A stretch of 34,676 bases of DNA from CAYFVR01 sp046541515 (GCA_046541515.1 JBKHDD010000031.1:1-34676), one strand, 5' to 3'. Numbered from the stretch's first letter, positions 15,497-22,710 are shown. Notes: generated from the letters alone by a model not told the origin. A program made the numbers and translations.

Positions 15497-15531
15497 AGCG
15501 GCGGGCGGGAAACGCCGTCCCGCCCGCCGCT
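15497..15531 (-). terminator. Stem-loop terminator after the ETF-QO gene
   Basis: A perfect 14-bp GC-rich stem (AGCGGCGGGCGGGA with its complement) encloses a 7-nt loop and starts 12 bp after the ETF-QO stop on the minus strand. Only a short T run follows, so termination may be imperfect. The remaining sequence down to the thiB promoter shows no gene. Confidence 0.7.
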
Positions 15532-15542
15532 GAAAGCCGGAT

Positions 15543-17207
15543 TCAGACCACGCCGTAGCTCGGCCCTTCGCCGCCCTCGGGGCAGGTCCAGGTGATGTTG
15601 CCGTAGGGGTCTTTGATGTCGCAGGTTTTGCAGTGGAGGCAGTTGGAGGGATTCAGCCGCAACTCCCGTCCGGCGGTTTCCGTCTCGACCATTTCGTACA
15701 CCTGGCCCGGGCAGAATTCCGTGCAAGGGCTGCCGTAGGTGGGGTGGCAGGTGTTCACGCACAAATCGAAGTTGTGGACGATCAGGTGGGAGGGCTGATC
15801 CTCCCGGTGGACCGTCTTGGACAGGTAGACGCCGGTCAGCTTGTCCACGAACAGGGTTCCGTCCAGCGATTTGGGGTCCACCTCCGGAAGTTCCGCCACG
15901 GCGGAGACCGGTTTCAGGGCGCCGGCGTCCGGTTCCGTGGGCATGGCGTCGCGAATCCCCCGCCCGCCCGTGACATACTGGGCCCCCAGGTGGATCAGCT
16001 TGGCCAGCCCCTTTTTGGCCAGCCCTTGGGCGAAATTCCGGCCTTCGTACATCTCGGCCCGGGCCCAGCTTTCCTCGAACCGCCGGGGATATTCGGCCAA
16101 GGTTTCGGCGTCGGTCTTGCCGGCCGTCGCGGCCTCGAAGGCGGTTTCCGCCGCCAGCATGCCCGATTTCATGGCGATGTGGATGCCCTTGAGCCCCGGC
16201 GTGTTCTGCATGGCCGCCGCGCCGCCCACCATCATGGCGCCGTCCACCGCCAGCTTGGGCATGGTGAAATAACCGCCGGTGCAGACGGTCCGCGCCCCCT
16301 GCTCCACCACTTTTCCGTCCCGGATAATGTTCGCCACGAAGGGGTGCTGTTTGAAGCGGAGGAATTCGTCGTAGGGGTCCAGCAGCGGATGTTCGTAGCA
16401 GAGCGCCGCCAGATAGCCGATGGCGATCCGGTTTTCGGCCATTTCGTAGATGAAGCCGCCGCCCGGGGTGTTGAAGCCCAGCGGGTAGCCCATCAGGTGG
16501 ATGTCGTTGTAGGGGCTGGCGGCGAAGAAGCCTTCTTGGGGAAGCTGGATGACCTCCTTGATGCCCACTTCGAAGACCTGGGGCATTCGGTTGTCGTACA
16601 GGCCCAGTTGGCCCGCCGCCTGGCCCATGAGGCTGCCGCGCGCGCCTTCCCCCAGAATGGTGACGCCCGCCACCAGGTCGAAGCCCGGCTCGAAATTGCC
16701 CTTGGGTTTGCCGTCCTTGTCCAGCCCCTTGTCGCCGGTGCGGACGCCGGCCACGGTTTTTCCGTCCTCGGCGAAGAGCAGCTCGGTCCCGGCGAATCCG
16801 GGGAAGATGTTGACGCCCATTTCCTCGGCGATTTCCCCCATCCAGCGGGCGAGCCGGGAGAGGCTGACCACGTAGTTGCCGCGGTTCCGCATGAATTTGG
16901 GCGTCATGGGCAGTTTGAAATGGCGGTTCTCGGTCAGGTAGAAAAAGGCGTCGTCCCGGACCGCGGTTTCCACCGGGCAGCCCTTTTCCATGTGGTCGGG
17001 CAGCAACTCCTTGAGCGCCGCCGGGTTCAGAATCGCCCCGCTGACCGCGTGGGCCCCGATTTCGGCTCCCTTTTCGATCAGGGCCACTTCCAGTTCTTTG
17101 CCGTTTTCCTGGGCGAGCTGCATCAGCCGGATGGCGCCGGCCAGACAGGCCGGTCCGCCGCCGACGAAGAGAACGTCGAAGTCAATCCGTTCGTGTTCCG
17201 TGGTCAT
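15543..17207 (-). CDS. Electron transfer flavoprotein-quinone oxidoreductase (ETF-QO)
   Basis: The protein has 554 residues, the normal size of bacterial ETF-QO. The N-terminus has the FAD dinucleotide motif GGGPACLAGA followed by ALIEKGAEIGAHAVSGAILNP, a hallmark of the family. Further motifs are GEGARGSLMGQ, the quinone-site region (GYPLGFNTPGGGFIYEM) and a second FAD motif (VDGAMMVGGAAAMQNTPGLKGI). The C-terminal ferredoxin-like part has the cysteines for one [4Fe-4S] cluster (PCTEFCPGQVYE and LHCKTCDIKDPYGNITW). It passes electrons from reduced ETF (fatty acid or aromatic acyl-CoA dehydrogenation) to the membrane quinone pool. No etfAB or acyl-CoA dehydrogenase gene is adjacent. The usual Gly after Pro in GxGPAGL is Cys here. 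The start ATG at 17207 has GAGGAAGG just upstream. Confidence 0.95.
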   Translation of the reverse strand: MTTEHERIDFDVLFVGGGPACLAGAIRLMQLAQENGKELEVALIEKGAEIGAHAVSGAILNPAALKELLPDHMEKGCPVETAVRDDAFFYLTENRHFKLPMTPKFMRNRGNYVVSLSRLARWMGEIAEEMGVNIFPGFAGTELLFAEDGKTVAGVRTGDKGLDKDGKPKGNFEPGFDLVAGVTILGEGARGSLMGQAAGQLGLYDNRMPQVFEVGIKEVIQLPQEGFFAASPYNDIHLMGYPLGFNTPGGGFIYEMAENRIAIGYLAALCYEHPLLDPYDEFLRFKQHPFVANIIRDGKVVEQGARTVCTGGYFTMPKLAVDGAMMVGGAAAMQNTPGLKGIHIAMKSGMLAAETAFEAATAGKTDAETLAEYPRRFEESWARAEMYEGRNFAQGLAKKGLAKLIHLGAQYVTGGRGIRDAMPTEPDAGALKPVSAVAELPEVDPKSLDGTLFVDKLTGVYLSKTVHREDQPSHLIVHNFDLCVNTCHPTYGSPCTEFCPGQVYEMVETETAGRELRLNPSNCLHCKTCDIKDPYGNITWTCPEGGEGPSYGVV

Positions 17208-17862
17208 CCTTCCTCACCTTGCCGTGGGTATGCGCAGAAGCCGGAGAAAAAACGATCTCCGGCCGGTTTCCGCCAGTTCAGGCGCCTTGCAAAATTGGGA
17301 AGTGCCTTCGGCCGCCGCGCCAGGGGACAAGTTCCCCGGCTGATTCCGAATAAGCCGGCTGAAGCGGGCTCCCACCGCTCGTTGGGTTCTGAAGGCGAGC
17401 GCTCTTTTGGATGTTTTCCGAGACGAGCCGGGGGCATTCATTGATCCGTCGCAAAAACGGTATGGTCATCCCGGAAAACCGCTTCAGAGGAGAAGCCGCC
17501 CTTTCCCTCCGCCGAGAGCCGCTATCCCATTGGAAATCGCAAACGGAACGCCATTGGATTTAAACGATGGGAATTTTTATCCAAAACCGGCCGAACAAGA
17601 CAAGGAAAAAGTGGAAATGGTTTGAATTCCGGGCCGATTTTTGATGGAATGGAATTTTGGGTCCTCCTTTTCCAAAGGCGGGAACCAACGTGTCGACCAG
17701 ATGGTGGAGCGGGATATACGATTTCAACCGATCTCGGGATTGCAGCGAAAACGCCTTCCGCATCGGTGGGAAGGTCGTTGCCCCGTTCTCAACCGCTTCC
17801 AGTGATCCATTGCCCGCTGTCCATTATCCATTGTCAACCGACCGTCAACCAAGGGGGATGCC
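17208..17862. other. Long intergenic region, no supportable gene
   Basis: This 655-bp stretch between the divergent ETF-QO and DUF3786 genes has short open frames without recognisable domains or ribosome-binding sites. It contains a CGCTCG/CGAGCG inverted repeat with a long loop near 17379-17405 and low-complexity CCATT-rich sequence near 17800-17840. It must hold the promoters of both flanking genes, but no clear -35/-10 pair was found. Confidence 0.5.
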
Positions 17863-18474
17863 GTGGCAGACAACTACGCCGAGATCGTGCGCAACAATAT
17901 CGAAGGAATTTTCCGAAGGCGGGACGCGGCCGGACGGCTGGCCAAACTGTTGCCCGGGGAACTGGTGGACGAGGCGACGGTGCGCTTTTCGGCTTTTGGG
18001 GAGGACTGCCGCTTGAGCCCGGAGGGGATTTTTCTGGGCGAGGAGAAAAAGGAAGACCCCATGGGGATCGTGATTTCCCTGTACGCCATGCACATCCGGA
18101 ACATTTTCTGCATTCTGGAGCCGCTGAAGGCGTTTAAAGATTTTCCCAACAGCACCCCCTTCGCCGGGGCGTTTGTCACGCACACCCAGAACATTCTGGT
18201 GGACCATGTGGACCGGATTCAGGAGAAACAGGGCGAGATTATCCGCCGGATGGACGGCCGCAACATTCCCACCAACGTGGGCGGGGATTTCTCCCTGCTG
18301 GTCTACCCGCTGCCCAAAATCGCGCTGTCCTACATCTTCTACGAAGCCGACGAAGATTTCCCGGCCTCGGCCACCTGCCTGTTTTCCGCCAACGCCGATG
18401 AATTTTTGCCGATTGATGGGCTGGCGGATTTGGGGGAGTATACTTCGAGGGCGATTTTGGGGATGGCGGGGTAG
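17863..18474 (+). CDS. DUF3786-like protein (function unknown), parent of the 3'-fragment repeats
   Basis: The protein has 203 residues and no signal peptide or membrane segment. The C-terminal third (LPKIALSYIFYEADEDFPASATCLFSANADEFLP, seen in parts) matches the pattern of DUF3786 proteins of anaerobic Bacteria and Archaea: a proline-lysine hydrophobic strand, an acidic DEDFP-like stretch, then LF-S-A. An N-terminal helix (NYAEIVRNNIEGIF) and a central HIRNIFCILEPL segment are conserved-looking. The GTG start at 17863 is supported by AAGGGGG five bases upstream. The function is unknown; in this family only a corrinoid or redox link is ever suggested, and nothing here tests that. Pieces of its 3' half recur at 19216, 20408 and 21359 between toxin-antitoxin genes. 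Confidence 0.7.
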   Translation: MADNYAEIVRNNIEGIFRRRDAAGRLAKLLPGELVDEATVRFSAFGEDCRLSPEGIFLGEEKKEDPMGIVISLYAMHIRNIFCILEPLKAFKDFPNSTPFAGAFVTHTQNILVDHVDRIQEKQGEIIRRMDGRNIPTNVGGDFSLLVYPLPKIALSYIFYEADEDFPASATCLFSANADEFLPIDGLADLGEYTSRAILGMAG

Positions 18475-18535
18475 GAAAATTGCTTTGACGCCGTCAATTT
18501 TCATGGTTGAATTCGATGTTGTTCCAGTAGGGAAG

Positions 18536-18564
18536 TTGACAATCGGCACACATTGGCATAGTTT
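18536..18564 (+). promoter_or_regulatory. Putative promoter of the BrnT-like module
   Basis: TTGACA (18536-18541) is consensus; after 17 bp the -10 reads TAGTTT (18559-18564). The -10 ends six bases before the ATG, so the transcript would be nearly leaderless. Confidence 0.45.
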
Positions 18565-18570
18565 TGGTAT

Positions 18571-18846
18571 ATGAAGCGGTTCGACTGGAACGATGAGAAG
18601 AATGAATGGCTCAAACGCCTCCGGGGGTTGAGTTTTGAGCAAGCGGTTTTTTGCCTGACGAACGGTGGTCTACTGGACGTTTACGATCATCCGAACACAG
18701 AGCGGTATGAGGGACAGAGGGTTTTCGTGGTCAAGATCGAGGCGTACGCGTATCTCGTGCCGTTCGTAGAAGACGACGAGGTGGTGTTCCTGAAAACGAT
18801 CATCCCCAGCAGAAAGATGACGAAGAGGTATCTTAGCGATGGATAA
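18571..18846 (+). CDS. BrnT-like (DUF497) ribonuclease toxin
   Basis: The protein has 91 residues and starts with FDWNDEKNEWLKRLRGLSFEQAV, the BrnT-like N-terminal pattern (F-x-W-x-x-x-K ... F-x-x-A). It continues with RVFVVKIEAYAYLVPF strands and ends in a basic SRKMTKRYL segment comparable to the SARKATKRE end of BrnT. BrnT toxins are RelE-fold RNases. The usual N-x-x-KHG after the Lys is degenerate here (WLKRLRG), so it is a divergent member. The stop overlaps the start of the antitoxin gene by 8 bp, giving toxin-antitoxin order as in brnTA. It lies 96 bp after the DUF3786 gene. Confidence 0.72.
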   Translation: MKRFDWNDEKNEWLKRLRGLSFEQAVFCLTNGGLLDVYDHPNTERYEGQRVFVVKIEAYAYLVPFVEDDEVVFLKTIIPSRKMTKRYLSDG

Positions 18847-19120
18847 TCAAAAATTAACGACGGAAGAACGGGATTTGCTCGATTCGGTCGAAAGGGGCGA
18901 ATGGCATCGGACTCCGGATTTTAAGAAGGAAGCCAAGCGGTATGCGGAGTATGGTCGTGCGACGTTCCGCAAAGACAAGCGGATTAACATCCGGATCAGT
19001 GAGCGCGATTTGGTCAAATTGCAGCAGCGGGCACTTGAAGAGGGCATTCCATACCAGACTCTTGTGTCAAGTGTGCTTCACAAGTATCTGACCGGACGGA
19101 TGGTCGAGAAGCAGGTGTAA
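18839..19120 (+). CDS. CopG/BrnA-type ribbon-helix-helix antitoxin
   Basis: The protein has 93 residues. The N-terminal part (about 1-45) is polar and likely wraps the toxin. The C-terminal part (about 47-85) is a ribbon-helix-helix: the strand KRINIRIS, then helices ERDLVKLQQRALEEG and YQTLVSSVLHKYLTG. This arrangement is that of CopG-type antitoxins paired with BrnT-like toxins. It neutralises the upstream toxin and probably represses their shared promoter. The ATG at 18839 overlaps the toxin gene. Confidence 0.82.
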   Translation: MDNQKLTTEERDLLDSVERGEWHRTPDFKKEAKRYAEYGRATFRKDKRINIRISERDLVKLQQRALEEGIPYQTLVSSVLHKYLTGRMVEKQV

Positions 19121-19215
19121 AACTATAGTGCGAAATCGGACGAGGTCCTGCGCTGGTTCAGCTTCAAGGACCGGTGACGGGGTTGTTACGCAAGACGGAC
19201 CAGATAGTTTACCCT

Positions 19216-19387
19216 CTACCCGCTGCCCAAAATCGCGCTGTCTGACATTTCCCACGAAGCCGACGAAGATTTCCCGGCCTCGGCCACCTGCCTGTTTTCC
19301 GCCAACGCCGATGAATTTTTGCCGGTTGATGGGTTGGCGGATTTGGGGGAGTATACTTCGAGGGCGATTTTGGGGGGGGTGGGGTAG
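19216..19387 (+). pseudogene. 3'-end fragment of the DUF3786 gene, copy 2
   Basis: These 172 bp match 18303-18474, the last 172 bp of the DUF3786 gene, with few substitutions and the same stop codon. It has no start codon or upstream coding sequence, so it is a decayed direct duplicate. It lies directly after the BrnT/CopG module. Confidence 0.9.
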
Positions 19388-19575
19388 GGGAGTCGATGGG
19401 GCGTCCACGGTTGTAAAAAGCCGAAAACCGGCTATTTTTATAAAAGGCACAGGCTGGCCTCGAAAATAATGTCGTGACGGCCAAACCGCCATAAAGCAAA
19501 GTTCATTCCTAAGATATTTTGCAACACTTCCCATAGCCGTGGCACACGTCGTTCGGGACGGTCGGCGCCAAAAAG
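19368..19575 (+). repeat. About 200-bp direct repeat, copy a
   Basis: Begins in the G-rich stop region of the DUF3786 fragment and runs through GCCGAAAACCGGCTAT, GGCCTCGAAA, TTGCAAC and CATAGCCGTGG. The same order of blocks occurs at 20408-20618, with moderate divergence. It directly precedes the DUF104/VapC module. Confidence 0.8.
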
Positions 19576-19630
19576 CCGTTTCGTCGTCTACCTTTCGGAA
19601 TGGCAGGTCATAAAAGAGGAGGGAGAAGAA

Positions 19631-19924
19631 ATGCCACAAAGCATTATTGCCGTTTATGAAGACGGAATTTTACGCCCTTTAGAACCGTTACGTCTACCCG
19701 AGAAGCAGAGGGTCAGGATTCGTGTTGACCTTGAAAAACAGATGGATTCAGCAGAAAATGTTTTTCATTCTCTGTTGGATATCGGGTGGTTGAAACCGCC
19801 ATCCGGTAGGTCGGACGTTCCGGCCGTGTCTTTAATGGAACGAATTCGTGTCGCAAATATCCTTGGACAGGCCGCCATGAAACCGGTTTCGGAAATGATA
19901 ATTGATGACCGGGGAGAATTTTGA
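19631..19924 (+). CDS. DUF104 (AF2212-like) antitoxin
   Basis: The protein has 97 residues. The N-terminus IIAVYEDGILRPLEPLRLPEKQRVRIRV is the DUF104 beta-strand signature (a VYE-x-G-x-x-x-PLE pattern). The rest is a linear toxin-binding tail. Such antitoxins pair with PIN-domain VapC toxins, as here. A strong Shine-Dalgarno (GAGGAGGGAG) precedes the ATG. The stop overlaps the TTG start of vapC (TTGA). Confidence 0.88.
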   Translation: MPQSIIAVYEDGILRPLEPLRLPEKQRVRIRVDLEKQMDSAENVFHSLLDIGWLKPPSGRSDVPAVSLMERIRVANILGQAAMKPVSEMIIDDRGEF

Positions 19925-20391
19925 AAACCTACTTTTTCGATACAAGCGCTCTTGTGAAAAGATATGTCTCCGAAATCGGTTCAGATTGGGTGAGGACGGT
20001 GACCGATCCAGAGGAAGGCAATGGGATCATCCTTGCCAGAATAACATGGGTTGAGATGATAAGCGCATATTCAAGATTGAAACGCGAAAGCAACATTGAT
20101 GAAACGGCCTTGAATATTGCGCTGTGGGCATTTGAGTATGACTGGGAAACGCAGTATCATATTGTTGAGTTTGACAGAACGTTGGCCGAACTGGCGGGTG
20201 AACTCGTCAAAAACTATCCTTTACGCGCTTATGACAGCGTTCAGTTGGCCTCGGCATTGAGAATCCATAGAGTACACGCTCAGGTCGCACCCGGACTTTT
20301 CGTATTTGTCTCATCTGACAACAGATTATTGCATGTTGCGAAAAGTGAGAATATGAGTGTAGAAAATCCTCTGGAGCATACGACTGCATGA
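19921..20391 (+). CDS. vapC: VapC-family PIN-domain ribonuclease toxin
   Basis: The protein has 156 residues and a PIN fold. The catalytic acidic residues are visible: Asp in YFFDTSALVKRYV, Glu in VEMISAYSRL, Asp in LRAYDSVQLASAL, and the late SSDNRLLHVA. VapC toxins are Mg-dependent RNases that act on tRNA or rRNA. The TTG start at 19921 overlaps the stop of the DUF104 gene by 4 bp and has GGGGAG upstream. It ends 16 bp before the third repeat of the DUF3786 stop region. Confidence 0.92.
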   Translation: MKTYFFDTSALVKRYVSEIGSDWVRTVTDPEEGNGIILARITWVEMISAYSRLKRESNIDETALNIALWAFEYDWETQYHIVEFDRTLAELAGELVKNYPLRAYDSVQLASALRIHRVHAQVAPGLFVFVSSDNRLLHVAKSENMSVENPLEHTTA

Positions 20392-20407
20392 AAAGGATTC
20401 CAAGTGG

Positions 20408-20618
20408 TTTTGGGGGTGGTGGGGTAGGAGAATCGATGGAGCCTCCAGGGTTCTAAAAAGGCCGAAAACCGGCTATCTTAAAAAAGGCGCAGGTTGGCCT
20501 CGAAACCAATGCCGTGACGGACAAACCGCCAAGCAGCAATGGCCATTCATTAAGATTTTTTGCAACGCCTTCCATAGCCGTGGAACAACTTGTTCAATAC
20601 GGGCACCGTAAAAACCGC
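20408..20618 (+). repeat. About 200-bp direct repeat, copy b (with DUF3786 tail)
   Basis: The first 20 bp (TTTTGGGGGTGGTGGGGTAG) are the remains of the DUF3786 3' end, the third occurrence. The rest parallels 19388-19575: TCTAAAAAGGCCGAAAACCGG, GCGCAGGTTGGCCTCGAAA, TTTTGCAAC, CATAGCCGTGG. It separates the VapC and YefM/YoeB modules. Confidence 0.8.
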
Positions 20619-20667
20619 GCCGCCATTTAACTCCCCGATTATGCTCTTGACCCGACAGGCGTTTATA

Positions 20668-20686
20668 TGTACAGCAAATCTGTACG
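20668..20686 (+). promoter_or_regulatory. YefM-type operator
   Basis: TGTACA (20668-20673) and TGTACG (20681-20686) have centres 13 bp apart, within the perfect palindrome GTACAG-CAAAT-CTGTAC. E. coli YefM-YoeB binds paired TGTACA hexamers with similar spacing. It lies 20 bp before the antitoxin ATG, where autorepression would act. The upstream TTGACC at 20647 could be a -35, but no well-spaced -10 was found. Confidence 0.6.
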
Positions 20687-20705
20687 TTTTAACTTGGAGG
20701 TTGCC

Positions 20706-20999
20706 ATGCCAACCGTGACGACATACACAAATGCCAGGGCAACGCTGGCGGCCCTTTGCGAGGAGGTCGCCTCCACCCGCGAACCAGTGATCATCAAGCG
20801 TCGCAACGCGCCGGATGTCGCGCTTGTTTCCGCCGATGAACTGGAAAGCCTGATCGAGACCGCACACCTCATGAGGTCTCCGAAGAACGCCCAACTTCTC
20901 CTTGCCGCCCTGAATCGAGCCCAGGCAGGGGAGCTTCCGCCGTCAACCGTGGAGGAACTCCGGAAAGAGCTTGGCCTTGTCCAAGAAGAAGCGGAGTAG
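20706..20999 (+). CDS. yefM: Phd/YefM-family antitoxin
   Basis: The protein has 97 residues. The N-terminal Phd/YefM fold is clear: TTYTNARATLAALCEEVAS, then PVIIKRRNAPDVALVSADELESLIETAHLMRSP, the last being the family signature. The C-terminal acidic tail binds the toxin. The ATG at 20706 has GGAGG five bases upstream. It overlaps the toxin gene by 29 bp and is preceded by a TGTACA-type operator, so it should repress its own transcription. Confidence 0.93.
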   Translation: MPTVTTYTNARATLAALCEEVASTREPVIIKRRNAPDVALVSADELESLIETAHLMRSPKNAQLLLAALNRAQAGELPPSTVEELRKELGLVQEEAE

Positions 21000-21282
21000 C
21001 TCCGGGGCTTCGACACGCCACCGTGATTGGGTGGTGGTGTTCCAACCGGAATTTGTCGACGATCTCAAATGTTGGGTGAAGACCAACCGGAAGAAATCGC
21101 TCCGGGCGCTCGATCTCGTGGAGGCCGTGTTGCGCGATCCCTTCCGCGGAATCGGGAAGCCCGAGCCTCTCAAGTATCTTCCCAGCGGAACCTGGTCACG
21201 ACGGCTGACCGAGGAGCATCGAATCGTCTACCTTGTCGGGGACGGCCGGATCGATTTCCTGCAGGCGAGGTATCACTATTGA
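20971..21282 (+). CDS. yoeB: YoeB-family mRNA interferase toxin
   Basis: The protein has 103 residues if the TTG at 20971 is used. The YoeB core runs from WVVVFQPEFVDDLKCW to the end. Catalytic residues are visible: Glu in GKPEPLKYL, Arg in WSRRLTEEHRIVY, and the terminal His-Tyr of RYHY. YoeB is a ribosome-dependent RNase cutting mRNA in the A site. The N-terminus is about 15-18 residues longer than usual with the TTG start; an internal TTG or GTG may be the true start. No disruption is seen, so the module looks functional. Confidence 0.9.
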   Translation: MALSKKKRSSSGASTRHRDWVVVFQPEFVDDLKCWVKTNRKKSLRALDLVEAVLRDPFRGIGKPEPLKYLPSGTWSRRLTEEHRIVYLVGDGRIDFLQARYHY

Positions 21283-21358
21283 CCCACTTGTCGCCTCCCG
21301 GTGTTACAGCGCATGAAACGGCCACGGCAATGAACCGCCTCGGAAAACCCGGTCGCCA

Positions 21359-21871
21359 CTGAAGGCGTTCAAGGATTTCCCCAACAGCATGTCCTCTGCC
21401 GGGGCGTTCGTCACCCACACCCAGAACATCCTGGTGGACCATGTGTAGGGTGTCTAAAAAGGCCGAAAATCGCCCCCTATTCATTGTCCGGTTTTTGGCC
21501 CTTCTAAATCCTCATGAAGCAGCATTTGGCAACCGTTTAGCTGAAAAACGGTGGGGCCAAAAACTGGGCAAATTTTCAGAGCCGATTTAGACGGCCTAGA
21601 CCATGTGGACCGGATTCAGGAGAAACAGGGCGAGATCACCCGCCGGATGGACGGCAACAACATCCCCGCCAACGTGGGCGGGGGTGTTTCCCTGCTGGTC
21701 TACCCGCTGCCCAAAATCGCGCTGTCCTACATCTTCTACGAAGCCGACGAAGATTTCCCGGCCTCGGCCACCTGCCTGTTTTCCGCCAACGCCGATGAAT
21801 TTTTGCCGATTGATGGGCTGGCGGATTTGGGGGAGTATACTTCGAGGGCGATGTTGGGGATGGCGGGGCAG
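21359..21871 (+). pseudogene. DUF3786 gene fragment, copy 4, interrupted by an insertion
   Basis: Sequence matching 18124-18474 (codons about 88 to the end) lies at 21359-21445 and continues at 21599-21871. The break is a 153-bp insertion flanked by the 9-bp repeat GACCATGTG. The parent stop TAG has become CAG. There is no start, so it is not functional, yet the two halves remain highly similar to the parent, which argues for a recent duplication. Confidence 0.92.
21446..21598. mobile_element. 153-bp MITE-like insertion with 9-bp target-site duplication
   Basis: The insert is flanked by GACCATGTG at 21437-21445 and 21599-21607, while the intact gene has this sequence once. The ends form imperfect terminal inverted repeats: TAGGGTGTCTAAAAAGGC on the left against TAGGCCGTCTAAATCGGC read from the right, 14 of 18 identical. 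Inside, GTTTTTGGCCC and GGGCCAAAAAC form a second inverted pair, so the element can fold on itself. It has no coding capacity and must be moved by a transposase encoded elsewhere. Confidence 0.82.
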
Positions 21872-22054
21872 GGGAGTCAATGGGGCCTTCCAGGGTTCTG
21901 CCTAAATTGATCGATTTTTATCTTAAAACTCAGAAAGAGCTTGATATTAATGGTTCAATTTATTTTTCAATTTCCGTCCATTGGGTAAAAACTGGAAAGT
22001 CACTAATGTTTTAGTTTTAATAAATAATATTTTAGCTTTGGAATCGCTCGATTT

Positions 22055-22115
22055 AGGTTCCAAAAAGTCCGAAAACCGGCTATCTTTAAATTTTAAAAAG
22101 GACGCAGGTTGATTT
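22055..22115 (+). repeat. Short partial copy c of the direct repeat
   Basis: The order AAAAAGTCCGAAAACCGGCTATC, then GGACGCAGGTTG (given here in parts: AAAAAGTCC, GAAAACCGGCTATC, GACGCAGGTTG) matches the start of the repeats at 19420 and 20450. The AT-rich stretch before it (21872-22054) shows no gene. Confidence 0.65.
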
Positions 22116-22357
22116 TCAACAAGCTCCCGATCCCCAAAATAAAGATACGCCGTGGACCCTTGGCGCCGCTCCTTCAAAAAATCCCCCAATTCGGCGATTG
22201 GCTCCCCCGGATCGCCGTCGCCCACGCGGACGCCGCAGGGCGGGTCGGAGACAATCACGCAATTTTCCAGCCCTTCCAATTCCCGAAACCGCGACCTTCG
22301 AAGCGTCGCCTTCTCCCCGCCGGGAAGCTGCTTCAGATTCGCCCGGACCGCCGCCAC
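22110..22357 (-). pseudogene. Fragment of an RlmL/THUMP-type RNA methyltransferase gene
   Basis: Read on the minus strand, the fragment gives RANLKQLPGGEK, then ENCVIVSDPPCGVRVGD, then ELGDFLKERRQGSTAYLYFGDREL. This is the catalytic end of the UPF0020/RlmL methyltransferase family, where the SAM-site motif is normally NPPYG; here it reads DPPCG. The N-terminal THUMP part and the true C-terminus are missing, and the frame runs out into the repeat at 22055-22115. It is a remnant cut by rearrangement. Confidence 0.7.
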
Positions 22358-22388
22358 CGTTCAAGCGGCCAGGCAGAGCTTGTGGTGA

Positions 22389-22417
22389 TTGACACCTGAT
22401 ACGCGACGGGTTACATT
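22389..22417 (+). promoter_or_regulatory. Sigma-70 promoter of the higBA module
   Basis: TTGACA (22389-22394), 17 bp, then TACATT (22412-22417). The -10 ends six bases before the higB ATG, implying a leaderless or nearly leaderless mRNA. Confidence 0.65.
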
Positions 22418-22423
22418 GCCAAC

Positions 22424-22701
22424 ATGATCCGGAGCTTCGGGCATAAAGGCCAAGGCGCTTTTTCGAAACGGGAAGCGTCTCTGAAATTCAGGCATCTCGC
22501 GCCAAGAGGCTCCGTCTCGTCCTTGGCCGACCTCGGGCCGCAAGGCGTTTGCAGGACATGAACCTTCCCGGTTTAGGGCTTCACGAGCTGAAGGGAAATC
22601 GAGCGGGCGCCTGGGTCGTGAATGTGGGCGGAAGCTGGCGAATTGCTTTCCGGTTTCAAGGCGAAGATGCCGAGGTCGTGGACTACGAAGACTACCATTG
22701 A
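22424..22701 (+). pseudogene. higB: higB toxin gene, broken by a 1-nt deletion
   Basis: The start reads MIRSFGHKG, the HigB N-terminus. After codon 9 the frame must shift to continue with RRFFETGSVSEIQASRAKRLRLVL, DMNLPGLGLHELKG, GSWRIAFRF and VDYEDYH, which is a full-length HigB of about 92 residues. The lesion fits loss of one base in GGCCAAGGCG near 22450 (restoring GLRRFFETG). Without a shift the protein stops after about 45 residues. HigB is a ribosome-dependent mRNase, and its basic and aromatic C-terminal residues are intact. Either the toxin is dead, or this is a sequencing error; no slippery run is obvious at the site. Confidence 0.85.
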
Positions 22702-22710
22702 GGTGTTTCC

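Noticed and set aside
17407..17763. Small genes in the gap between the ETF-QO and DUF3786 genes
   Set aside because: No ribosome-binding sites, no domains and atypical composition; not supportable.
18455..22115. CRISPR array
   Set aside because: The direct repeats are few, long, unevenly spaced and partly coding; there are no regular spacers and no cas genes.
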